From the NCBI GenBank assembly GCA_009827205.1, contig WUAK01000206.1, positions 1 through 5,370 on the forward strand: a stretch of DNA of 5,370 nucleotides, written 5' to 3'. Made by a program: the position numbers and the translations under genes. The notes below the pieces were generated by a model. The model had not been told where the DNA came from, did not search any database, and worked only from the letters and a program-made list of their open reading frames with translations. Numbering within the stretch: position 1 is the stretch's first letter; each line of letters begins with the position of its first letter. This stretch comes from Phycisphaeraceae bacterium. Lineage in GTDB: Bacteria > Planctomycetota > Phycisphaerae > Phycisphaerales > UBA1924. Shown piece by piece: positions 1-5,230 of the stretch.

Positions 1-583
1 TCAGCTCGGGCGACGTGAGGAGGTCGATCGGGGCTTTCTCGTGCTCTTTGAGCAGGGTGCGGAGGCGGCGGTCTCGGTGGTGCTCTGATACCTTGACGGC
101 TCGCATGCCGGCTCGTTCGAGAAAGGGTGAGATCGCTCCCATCGCTGCGATGGCTTCGGTGTATCGCGTGTCTGGGTGATCGAGATACGACCGGACCAGT
201 CTCTTGGCGATGCCTAGGCCCCTAAAGCGTGGATCTATGATGACGCGGCTGATTGTTCGAAGCTCAGCGTTGATGCGCCGGGCCCTTTCGGACTTGGTGC
301 CCTGATCGAACACGCCGGGCCAGGCAAGGCTCCGCCACGCGGCGTTGAGCGTGGGCCTGCTTGTCACAAGCACGCCGGCGAGTTCACCCGTGCGTTGGCA
401 TTTAGCGCATGTGATGCGTTCAAGGGTTGCTGGTGACTTCGTTCGGTAATGGAGCCTGGCCAGGCTCTGGTACGATTCCTTTGTGCCTTCGCTGAGCGTG
501 ATGGCGGTGGCGGCATGCTTGCTTGCTTCGTTGAAACGAGCCTCGATCGTTTTTGGTGTGAGTTGTGTGCTGATTAGCCGCAT
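1..583 (-). CDS. GNAT-fold acetyltransferase-like protein, partner of the ABC ATPase (partial, C-terminus off left edge)
   Basis: The reading frame is open from ATG at 583 to the left edge, giving 194 visible residues (MRLISTQLTP...). An in-frame TGA lies four codons upstream, so this ATG is the first possible one. It overlaps the ATPase stop by 10 nt, which suggests translational coupling. The core of a GNAT fold is visible: a strand ending in ISRVIIDP (residues 111-118), followed by the acetyl-CoA pyrophosphate-binding motif R-x-x-G-x-G (RFRGLG, 119-124) and a helix. A later segment (TEAIAAMGAISPFLERAGM, 142-160) resembles motif B. One CxxC (C59, C62) is present. From memory, proteins of COG2401 join an ABC ATPase to this kind of GNAT domain in one chain; here the two parts are separate genes. 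The substrate is unknown: protein, small molecule or nucleic acid are all possible. The family call is firm, the biochemical role is not. Confidence 0.8.
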   Translation of the reverse strand, partial: MRLISTQLTPKTIEARFNEASKHAATAITLSEGTKESYQSLARLHYRTKSPATLERITCAKCQRTGELAGVLVTSRPTLNAAWRSLAWPGVFDQGTKSERARRINAELRTISRVIIDPRFRGLGIAKRLVRSYLDHPDTRYTEAIAAMGAISPFLERAGMRAVKVSEHHRDRRLRTLLKEHEKAPIDLLTSPEL

Positions 584-1236
584 TTTGATTCTCTGGTCAG
601 GATTTCGGGCGTGCCTTCGATCGGTGTGTAGAGGAGAACGTCGGGTGCGAGAGACTCGATGAGGTCGTCGTGTGCCGATGCGGCGATGAGTCTGATCGGC
701 GCTTCGATGTATTTGCTCAGACAGGAACTCAGGCACGCGGCGGTCGTTCTGTCGAGCGGGGAAGCGAACTCGTCTGCGATGATGGTGCAGGGTTTGCCGA
801 GATTTCCTGCCTGATGCACGGCCAGCGCGAGCGAGAGTCTTGCCTGTTGTCCTATTGAGAGTTGATTGGCTGGGGTAACGAGTTGTTGTGCGTCGGCGAG
901 GCCGCAGGCGGCAAGGGTTCTGCATGCGTCGGGGAATGCGCATTGGAAGAGATCAATCGGCGGGCGTTCTTCATGTGAGATGTCTGTGAGCGGCGTGATG
1001 GGCCTTTGACAGATGTGCAGGAGTTGCTTGACCACGAGAGACTTGCCCGAGCCGCTTGGTCCTGTGATGAGCGCCACACCGCCTTGTTTGAGAGTGCGAT
1101 CAAGTTCGATTGCCGCCGCACGTGCGTTTGCGATGAGTGAGTCGTAGCGGTCTCGTTGAGCCTGATTGTGCAGTGGGAGCCCAAACCTGGCTCTGATGTG
1201 AGCTTGATTCTGTGTATGTATGAGTCGATTCGTCAC
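574..1236 (-). CDS. Compact soluble ABC-type ATPase (COG2401-like, mobile-element type)
   Basis: This 220-residue protein carries the full set of ABC nucleotide-binding motifs. Walker A is GPSGSGKS (59-66), the signature is LSIGQQ (126-131, a variant of LSGGQ), Walker B is TIIADE (151-156) with catalytic-type E156, the D-loop is SPLD (159-162), and the H-loop histidine is H189. There is no membrane segment, and only about 60 residues separate Walker A from the signature, so it is not a typical importer or exporter subunit. The DEFASPLDRTTA stretch resembles ABC ATPases of phages and integrated elements that are linked or fused to a GNAT domain. The start is GTG at 1236: its first four bases form GTGA with the stop of the upstream gene, and GGAGGAG (minus strand, 1251-1245) lies 8 nt before it. 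It is expected to dimerise on ATP; a DNA- or RNA-associated function is inference. Confidence 0.85.
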   Translation of the reverse strand: MTNRLIHTQNQAHIRARFGLPLHNQAQRDRYDSLIANARAAAIELDRTLKQGGVALITGPSGSGKSLVVKQLLHICQRPITPLTDISHEERPPIDLFQCAFPDACRTLAACGLADAQQLVTPANQLSIGQQARLSLALAVHQAGNLGKPCTIIADEFASPLDRTTAACLSSCLSKYIEAPIRLIAASAHDDLIESLAPDVLLYTPIEGTPEILTRESKCG

Positions 1237-1670
1237 GAAAGGAACTCCTCCGATTCGAACATCGCGTCGATCGCCTCACGGTGTTTGCGGATGGTGTATG
1301 GGCTGAGCTTGAGCTTCTCAGAAGCTTCTCTCATGGAAAGGCCTTCGACGATGCATGCCGAGGCGACTCGTTGGCGTGTTGGCCTCCAAGCTGCCTTGTT
1401 CTCGGTGACGTATTTGAAACGGGGATCGAGCAGTCTTTTGGTAATGCTCTTCACACGTCTTGCGAGCCTTCGGGGCTCCTCGCCTCTTGTTTGGGCGAGT
1501 CTGTTGATGGGCGTGCCGTCAACGAAGACCTGCTGAATGAGTGCCCGTTCCTTTGGGGGTAGGTGATCAGCGTGATTGGCCACGGCTCGGACGAGATCGC
1601 TCGTACGTGATCTTCTCATGTCACAGGCTGCCCTGAAATCGATTGTCTCGAACCTCTTGCTGCTTTGCAT
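1233..1670 (-). CDS. Double helix-turn-helix DNA-binding protein, sigma-70 region 4-like
   Basis: This is the first gene of the minus-strand operon. I chose ATG at 1670 (145 residues) because GGAGG lies 10 nt upstream; ATG at 1703 and GTG at 1745 are in-frame alternatives (156 and 170 residues), and GTG 1745 would leave almost no leader after the predicted promoter. Two HTH-like segments are visible. The first (HLPPKERALIQQVFVDGTPI and following, about 36-80) has the pattern of sigma-70 region 4, with a conserved LPPKER opening, a turn, and an R/K-rich second helix ending SITKRL. The second (about 101-137) includes GLSMREASEKLKLSPYTIRK, a LuxR/sigma-like HTH. No sigma region 2 is present, so it is not a complete sigma factor. 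Possible roles are a transcription activator, a co-regulator of the element, or a small-terminase-like DNA-recognition protein. The DNA-binding call is good; the specific role is unknown. The stop overlaps the ATPase start by 4 nt. Confidence 0.75.
   Translation of the reverse strand: MQSSKRFETIDFRAACDMRRSRTSDLVRAVANHADHLPPKERALIQQVFVDGTPINRLAQTRGEEPRRLARRVKSITKRLLDPRFKYVTENKAAWRPTRQRVASACIVEGLSMREASEKLKLSPYTIRKHREAIDAMFESEEFLS
1245..1251 (-). promoter_or_regulatory. Shine-Dalgarno of the ABC ATPase gene
   Basis: The minus strand reads GGAGGAG, 8 nt before the GTG at 1236. The site lies inside the coding end of the double-HTH gene, as expected for a coupled pair. It supports a GTG start that would otherwise be doubtful. 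Confidence 0.75.
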
Positions 1671-1680
1671 GGCGTCCAAA

Positions 1681-1685
1681 CCTCC
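1681..1685 (-). promoter_or_regulatory. Shine-Dalgarno of the double-HTH gene
   Basis: The minus strand reads GGAGG here, 10 nt before ATG 1670. This is the main reason for preferring 1670 over the upstream in-frame starts at 1703 and 1745, neither of which has a comparable purine-rich site. The spacing is at the long end of the usual range. Confidence 0.55.
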
Positions 1686-1708
1686 AATTTGGGTCAATTG
1701 CATCGCTC

Positions 1709-1737
1709 TTGACTCAACTCTGTGTTCTCTATATATT
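1709..1737 (+). promoter_or_regulatory. Sigma-70-like promoter of the repressor gene
   Basis: The -35 element TTGACT (1709-1714) and the -10 element TATATT (1732-1737) each match the consensus at five of six bases, with an ideal 17-bp spacer. Transcription would start near 1744, about 45 nt before the repressor ATG. O1 overlaps it, which implies autoregulation. Confidence 0.65.
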
Positions 1738-1744
1738 GAACACA
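1721..1744. promoter_or_regulatory. Operator-like inverted repeat O1
   Basis: A perfect 7-bp dyad, TGTGTTC-N10-GAACACA, with an AT-rich spacer. It covers the spacer and -10 element of the predicted repressor promoter, so a bound protein would block it. The core GTTC-N10-GAAC recurs at 1754-1771. That the S24-type repressor binds it is inference from position and symmetry. Confidence 0.7.
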
Positions 1745-1752
1745 CTGGGATA

Positions 1753-1772
1753 TGTTCGTCGAGTATAGAACG
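1753..1772. promoter_or_regulatory. Operator-like inverted repeat O2
   Basis: The dyad TGTTC-N10-GAACG repeats the core of O1 with the same 10-bp spacer and one arm mismatch in the outer base. Its centre (1762.5) is 30 bp from the O1 centre (1732.5), close to three helical turns, so two dimers could sit on one face of the DNA. Its spacer contains TATACT on the minus strand, a likely -10 element of the operon. Confidence 0.65.
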
Positions 1773-1790
1773 ATTTGCAAGGCGTATGTA
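1762..1790 (-). promoter_or_regulatory. Possible promoter of the double-HTH/ATPase/GNAT operon
   Basis: The minus strand has TATACT (1767-1762, five of six to the -10 consensus). The hexamer 17 bp upstream, TACATA (1790-1785), is only a weak -35. The -10 lies in the spacer of O2, so repression by a protein on O2 is plausible. The weak -35 could mean an activator is needed or that another promoter is used. Confidence 0.4.
1779..1782 (+). promoter_or_regulatory. Ribosome binding site of the repressor gene
   Basis: AAGG lies 7 nt before ATG 1790. It is short, but it decides between this ATG and the upstream TTG at 1775, which overlaps the O2 flank and has no such site. Confidence 0.45.
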
Positions 1791-2746
1791 TGGTAGTGCC
1801 GGACATCAGCGCACAAAGCAGTGAACTGGGCTCATGTGGTCGTACTAGAGAGCGCGGTGAGCGTGAGGGTTTTGCGATTTCCTGGGATGGCAGAAACAGT
1901 CTGGGAGCTGTCTTGCGTGACCGCCGGAGTCGGCTTGGTTTGACGTTAAGTCAGGTCGCCGAGCGGGTTGGTTGCGCCAAGAGCTACCTGAGTCAGATCG
2001 AGACAGGTGTTCGGGAGAAGCCTCCGAGTATGGAGCTCATCGATCGGCTTGAAGCCGCGTTGGGTCTTGATGCAGGTCAGCTTGTTGAGATCGCCAATTG
2101 GGAGACGACGCCTTTGTCGGTACGAGAGCGCGTGGAGACTTCTCGGCAGGCGGCGCGTCGACTTCGAGAGTTGTTGGCTTCGACGGGTACGAGAAAGGAC
2201 GCACTCGATCGGGCGTTCGGGTCGGGTGAACTCCGCAGGCTGGTCGATCGACTGGACCCGATGTCGCCTAGGACCGACAGGTCTGTAAATGGCTTGGAGC
2301 TCACGCCGTTGCCCAGAGAAGTACCCGTTATCAACAAGGTGACGGCGGGGTATCCCACTGAGTTCACGGACCTTGGTTACCCGGCGCGCGTAGCGGATGA
2401 GTACTTGAAGGTGCCTGATATCGATGACGCCGACGCATTCGGAGCACGGGTGGTTGGAGACTCGATGGAGCCCGAGTACCGCGAAGGAGATGTGGTTGTC
2501 TTTAGCCCGAGGTCACCTGTTGTATCGGGGACGGACTGCTTTGTGAGACTCGAACCGGATCAGGAGTCGACGTTCAAGCGGGTCTATTTCGAGAAGGATG
2601 AATCGGGGGCGGAATTGATCAGACTCCAGCCCCTCAACAGCAGGTACCCGCCGGTGGTCGTGCCCCGAGAGAAAGTGGCAGGGCTTTATTCGGGTGTGTC
2701 GGTGGTACGGTCACTTGTGAGCCTTGGGGCTCGCTCGGCGGAATGA
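1790..2746 (+). CDS. CI/LexA-like repressor: XRE HTH plus S24 self-cleaving domain
   Basis: The 318-residue protein starts at ATG 1790, preceded by AAGG (1779-1782) at 7 nt; an in-frame TTG at 1775 would add five residues and lacks a site. An XRE-type helix-turn-helix spans about residues 37-98 (LTLSQVAERVGCAKSYLSQIETG). After a charged linker, a LexA/CI-type S24 domain covers about 178-310. It has the Ala-Gly cleavage bond (A186-G187 in VTAGYP), the nucleophile S225 in VVGDSMEP, and the general-base K263 in TFKRV. By family knowledge, such proteins dimerise, repress promoters, and cleave themselves when RecA filaments form on damaged DNA. It is divergent from the double-HTH gene and next to two matching operators, so it likely controls itself and that operon. 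The 36 residues before the HTH are unusual and may include non-native sequence if the true start is later, although no later ATG is available before the HTH. Confidence 0.9.
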   Translation: MVVPDISAQSSELGSCGRTRERGEREGFAISWDGRNSLGAVLRDRRSRLGLTLSQVAERVGCAKSYLSQIETGVREKPPSMELIDRLEAALGLDAGQLVEIANWETTPLSVRERVETSRQAARRLRELLASTGTRKDALDRAFGSGELRRLVDRLDPMSPRTDRSVNGLELTPLPREVPVINKVTAGYPTEFTDLGYPARVADEYLKVPDIDDADAFGARVVGDSMEPEYREGDVVVFSPRSPVVSGTDCFVRLEPDQESTFKRVYFEKDESGAELIRLQPLNSRYPPVVVPREKVAGLYSGVSVVRSLVSLGARSAE

Positions 2747-2821
2747 GTTATGGCTGCAAGAAGGGTGTGCGTCGGCGCTTGCGGGGTGATATGCTGTTGG
2801 CGGAAATAGGGCCTTTTTGGC

Positions 2822-2867
2822 GCCGGCGGCACTTGCCGGCAGCCTGGCGGGCGTCCGGAGACGGACG
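2822..2867. other. Paired GC-rich hairpins in the gap before the membrane HTH gene
   Basis: Two inverted repeats lie close together. GCCGGC at 2822-2827 pairs with GCCGGC at 2835-2840 around a 7-nt loop. CGTCCG at 2852-2857 pairs with CGGACG at 2862-2867 around GAGA, a GNRA-type tetraloop. Neither is followed by a T-run, so they are not standard terminators. They could fold in the 5' leader of the downstream mRNA. The rest of 2747-2939 shows no supported gene and no convincing promoter. Confidence 0.4.
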
Positions 2868-2926
2868 ACGGCCCAGTCCGACACACGAAGACGGATCGAA
2901 CGCAGATCGGCCCAGGGACGGTGCCG

Positions 2927-2932
2927 GGGAGC
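2927..2932 (+). promoter_or_regulatory. Shine-Dalgarno of the membrane HTH gene
   Basis: GGGGAG lies about 8 nt before ATG 2940. It fixes the start there, and the HTH domain begins directly after it. The open frame extends upstream to 2817 but encodes an arginine-rich stretch with no site. Confidence 0.5.
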
Positions 2933-2939
2933 CTACGCG

Positions 2940-4061
2940 ATGGCGAAGATGTTTTACTCGCTCGAAGAAGCGGCCGAGAAGCTTGGGATCAGCGCCGACG
3001 ATGTGAAGGCGAAGATCGAGAGCGGCGAGCTTTCGGAGTTCCGTTCGGGTGATGAGCTCGTCGTCAAACGCGAACAGGTCGACATGCTCTCCGGTGACAC
3101 CGGTGACGACGATGGCTCGGCGATTGACCTCGCGTCGATCGGCTCGGAAGAGATCGGGCTGAGCGATTCGGTTCTCGAAGACGACGGTCCGATCATCGAC
3201 ACCGGTCACGACAGCCTTGTCATCGGTCTTGAAGACAGCACCGAGGGCGAGATCGGTCTTGCCGACTCGAGCGAGCCGATCGGGCTCGCTGACAGCTCGG
3301 ATGGTTCGATTGGTTTGAGCGATTCGGTGACCTCAGAAACGCAGATCGGTAGTTCTGCTGGCGCGACGCCGTACGACTCGGCGCCGGGCCTGAGTTCCGC
3401 TGGTTTGGGTGAGTCGGGCATGGGCGGTTCGGCGCTCGGCGGCTCGGGTGTCATCGATCTTGCGAGCGAGGCTTCGGGTTCGAACATGGAACTCGAGAGC
3501 CCCAAGGATCAGACCGGCATCAGCATCTTCGACGACGGCCTTGAGGACGTCGACTCTTCCGAGGCGACGCTCGTGACCGACGCGACCGCGTTCGATGCGG
3601 ATGCATCGAGTTCTGGCTCTGGCCTGCTCGACCTGACCCGTGAGGGCGACGACACCTCGCTGGGTGTCGACCTGCTCGACGACGGCGGGGGCTACGGCGG
3701 CGGTGAAGAAGAGGGCGCAGGCGTCGGCGCTGAAGAAGGTGGTGCGCTCTTTGAGAGCACAGCCTCGGGCGGCGACGGCGATCTCGCTCAATCGGCACCC
3801 ATGATGGCGTTCCAGGAGGCGTACGACGGCGCAGGCTCGGGCCTCGTCGGCGGCGCGGCTCTTGGCATTGTCGTCACGATGCTCTTCGTCGGTGCGATCG
3901 CGGTCTTGGCCATGATGAACCAGTCGGGCCGGATCATTATCGAGCAGCTCGGCGGCACGATGAACGTCGGTGTCGGTGAGCTCCCGATCGCGGTGCTCGC
4001 CGCGGCAGGTGTCACGCTGATCGGCGCGATCATCGGCTGGGTGCTTGGCAAGCGAGGCTGA
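2940..4061 (+). CDS. Excisionase-type HTH protein with acidic repeat linker and two C-terminal membrane helices
   Basis: The 373-residue protein has three parts. Residues 4-50 (MFYSLEEAAEKLGISADDVK and following) match the small MerR/excisionase-like HTH that opens many bacterial proteins. Residues about 51-300 are a low-complexity, strongly acidic, Ser/Gly/Asp-rich linker. It holds five IGLxDS repeats (starting at 72, 95, 105, 114 and 124) and only two basic residues (K189, R234). The C-terminus has two hydrophobic segments (about 301-326 and 348-370) and ends in GKRG, so the protein is probably anchored in the inner membrane with the HTH end in the cytoplasm. There is no signal peptide. Proteins of this layout are, as I recall, common in planctomycetes, with no assigned function. 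The HTH may act in protein contacts rather than DNA binding. Codon use is more GC-rich than in the repressor, and it appears to be a host gene. Confidence 0.85.
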   Translation: MAKMFYSLEEAAEKLGISADDVKAKIESGELSEFRSGDELVVKREQVDMLSGDTGDDDGSAIDLASIGSEEIGLSDSVLEDDGPIIDTGHDSLVIGLEDSTEGEIGLADSSEPIGLADSSDGSIGLSDSVTSETQIGSSAGATPYDSAPGLSSAGLGESGMGGSALGGSGVIDLASEASGSNMELESPKDQTGISIFDDGLEDVDSSEATLVTDATAFDADASSSGSGLLDLTREGDDTSLGVDLLDDGGGYGGGEEEGAGVGAEEGGALFESTASGGDGDLAQSAPMMAFQEAYDGAGSGLVGGAALGIVVTMLFVGAIAVLAMMNQSGRIIIEQLGGTMNVGVGELPIAVLAAAGVTLIGAIIGWVLGKRG

Positions 4062-4097
4062 TTTCGCCACGCAGAATACTTGAGTTGTATTGATGAG

Positions 4098-4125
4098 CCC
4101 CCTGCGTGAGCGGGGGGTTTTTCTT
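4098..4125 (+). terminator. Rho-independent terminator with GTGA tetraloop
   Basis: An 8-bp stem (CCCCCTGC with GCGGGGGG, one T-G wobble) closes a GTGA loop, a GNRA-type tetraloop, and is followed by TTTTTCTT. It lies 36 nt after the stop of the membrane HTH gene. There is no T-run on the minus strand, so it serves only the plus-strand gene, although the converging minus-strand gene stops only 12 nt away. Confidence 0.9.
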
Positions 4126-4137
4126 ATGTGTATCGAG

Positions 4138-4572
4138 TTATAGAGTGCTGAGAGTCGGCGCTGGGTATCTGCCGCCGGTGATGTCGAGCTGTGTCAGCAG
4201 GCCCGATCTCGCGTAGATCAGCCGGTCTTGGTTGTGTTCGCGCTTGATCGTTGCGCTCAGGACGAGCGATTGGGCGTCGGTCAGCTCGATGTGTGTGAAC
4301 GGCTCGGCATCGACGAACGTCAAGCGGGGGGCGCCGAGTTCGATGGTGTGGGTCTCGCCCGTTGCCGGGTCGTGCAGCTCGGCGCGGGCCTTGGTTTCGC
4401 TCACGACGGTGATGCGCAGCTCGATTGGCTTGGCTGAGGCGGCGCTGAAGCCGAGGTCGGGTTGGGCCTTGAGAGCGGCGTTTCGCGCGATGGGCCAGGC
4501 GATGGTGCACGAGCGCAGGACGGGCTTCGTCGCTTTCGTCTGGCTTGGTTGGTTCGTGTGAACGGTGCTCAT
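4138..4572 (-). CDS. Conserved-looking protein of unknown function
   Basis: The frame runs from ATG 4572 to TAA at 4140-4138, giving 144 residues. I do not recognise a family. The sequence has no signal peptide or membrane segment, and the central part alternates hydrophobic and polar residues (IELRITVVSE, ARAELHD, THTIELG, RLTFVD, LVLSATI), which suggests a small mostly beta-sheet cytoplasmic protein. The start is the only Met near the N-terminus, but no clear Shine-Dalgarno precedes it. It begins 21 nt after the stop of the GbsR-type regulator on the same strand, so it is probably co-transcribed and perhaps translated by re-initiation. The coding call rests on an intact frame, good spacing and operon fit rather than on homology. 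Confidence 0.65.
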   Translation of the reverse strand: MSTVHTNQPSQTKATKPVLRSCTIAWPIARNAALKAQPDLGFSAASAKPIELRITVVSETKARAELHDPATGETHTIELGAPRLTFVDAEPFTHIELTDAQSLVLSATIKREHNQDRLIYARSGLLTQLDITGGRYPAPTLSTL

Positions 4573-4593
4573 CGGTCTGGTTCGTGTGAGGTT

Positions 4594-5151
4594 CTACTTA
4601 TCAAACTTGGTCAGCAACTTAGCTGCCAGCTCAAGTCCCGAGCCTGAGGGGCTGACGAAGCGGTGGCTGAGTTTCTCCATGGTCTGCAAGAAGCTGAGCA
4701 TCTCTTCGAGTCGTTTCTGATGCGCGAGCAGTTCCTTTTGTTGATCGCCCGATGCCTCGTCGGGCGCGGGCGAGGAGTCGCGGATCTCGAAGAGAGTGGC
4801 GAGGAGCGGTTCAACTTCGCGCTTCATGCGTTCGCGGACGATTGAGCGGAACATTGACCAGATGTCCTGGTCGGCTTCGAAGTATTCCTTTCGGTCGCCG
4901 CGTTTGTGGGTTCTGCTGATGATGCCCCAATCGAGGAGGGCGCGGATGGACATCGAGGCGTTGCCGCGCGAGATCTGGAGTCGGTCCATGATCTCGTCGG
5001 TGTTCATTGGTTTGCCGGTGATGTAGAGCAGTGCGTGCGCTTCTGCCATGGTTCGGCTGATGCCCCAGGCGCCGGCCATCTGGCCCCAGGACGCGACGAA
5101 GCGGTCCTGTGCTTCTGTGAGCTTTTCGTGCTGGGTGTCCCGGCTAGCCAT
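4594..5151 (-). CDS. GbsR/MarR-family winged-helix transcriptional regulator (COG1510 type)
   Basis: From ATG 5151 the protein has 185 residues. The winged helix-turn-helix spans about residues 35-95: AEAHALLYITGKPMNTDEI, then the recognition helix in SRGNASMSIRALLDWGII (61-78), then a basic wing (THKRGDRKEYF, 81-91). The RGNASM...LLDWG pattern is the hallmark of GbsR-like regulators, first described for glycine betaine synthesis control in Bacillus. A long, mainly helical C-terminal half (about 95-165) likely forms the dimer interface. The effector and targets here are unknown. An upstream TTG at 5214 would add 21 residues, but these lack the family pattern and the TTG sits in an AT-rich stretch, so I prefer ATG 5151. 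No strong ribosome site is seen. It lies 79 bp downstream of the prenyltransferase stop and 21 bp upstream of the unknown gene. Confidence 0.88.
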   Translation of the reverse strand: MASRDTQHEKLTEAQDRFVASWGQMAGAWGISRTMAEAHALLYITGKPMNTDEIMDRLQISRGNASMSIRALLDWGIISRTHKRGDRKEYFEADQDIWSMFRSIVRERMKREVEPLLATLFEIRDSSPAPDEASGDQQKELLAHQKRLEEMLSFLQTMEKLSHRFVSPSGSGLELAAKLLTKFDK

Positions 5152-5230
5152 CACTGCATTATCGGGTAAGAGGGGTGCGGTGTCGAGTGGTTCTTTCAGA
5201 ATAAATTGAAACAAGACCCGTTTGGGGGCA

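Noticed and set aside
1671..1745. GTG 1745 or ATG 1703 as start of the double-HTH protein
   Set aside because: The GTG would lie inside the O1 region almost at the predicted transcript start. ATG 1670 has GGAGG upstream. ATG 1703 cannot be fully excluded.
2807..2828. GGGCC-TTTTT-GGCGCC as a terminator of the repressor gene
   Set aside because: The T-run sits between the possible stem arms rather than after a stem, so it does not have rho-independent geometry.
2817..2939. Upstream extension of the membrane HTH protein to an earlier start
   Set aside because: The extra 41 residues are Arg-rich and lie over the hairpin region. ATG 2940 has GGGGAG at about 8 nt and the HTH begins right after it.
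2743..3006. Plus-strand frame starting in an ATGA overlap with the repressor stop (87 codons)
   Set aside because: The overlap looks coupled, but the product is Arg- and Trp-rich low-quality sequence that runs into the start of the membrane HTH gene in another frame. No domain or ribosome site supports it.
3333..4070. Long minus-strand open frame (245 codons) opposite the membrane HTH gene
   Set aside because: Its product is rich in Arg, His and Ala without a recognisable fold, and the plus strand has clear domains, repeats, a ribosome site and a terminator. It is an antisense by-product of GC-rich codons.
4124..4561. Several open frames on both strands overlapping the 144-residue unknown protein
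   Set aside because: They are Arg-rich or fragmentary, and the frame ending at 4138 fits the operon spacing and has balanced composition.
5152..5214. TTG 5214 as start of the GbsR-type regulator
   Set aside because: The added 21 residues do not fit the family, and the sequence there is AT-rich and more like a promoter region. No clear promoter hexamer pair could be assigned either.
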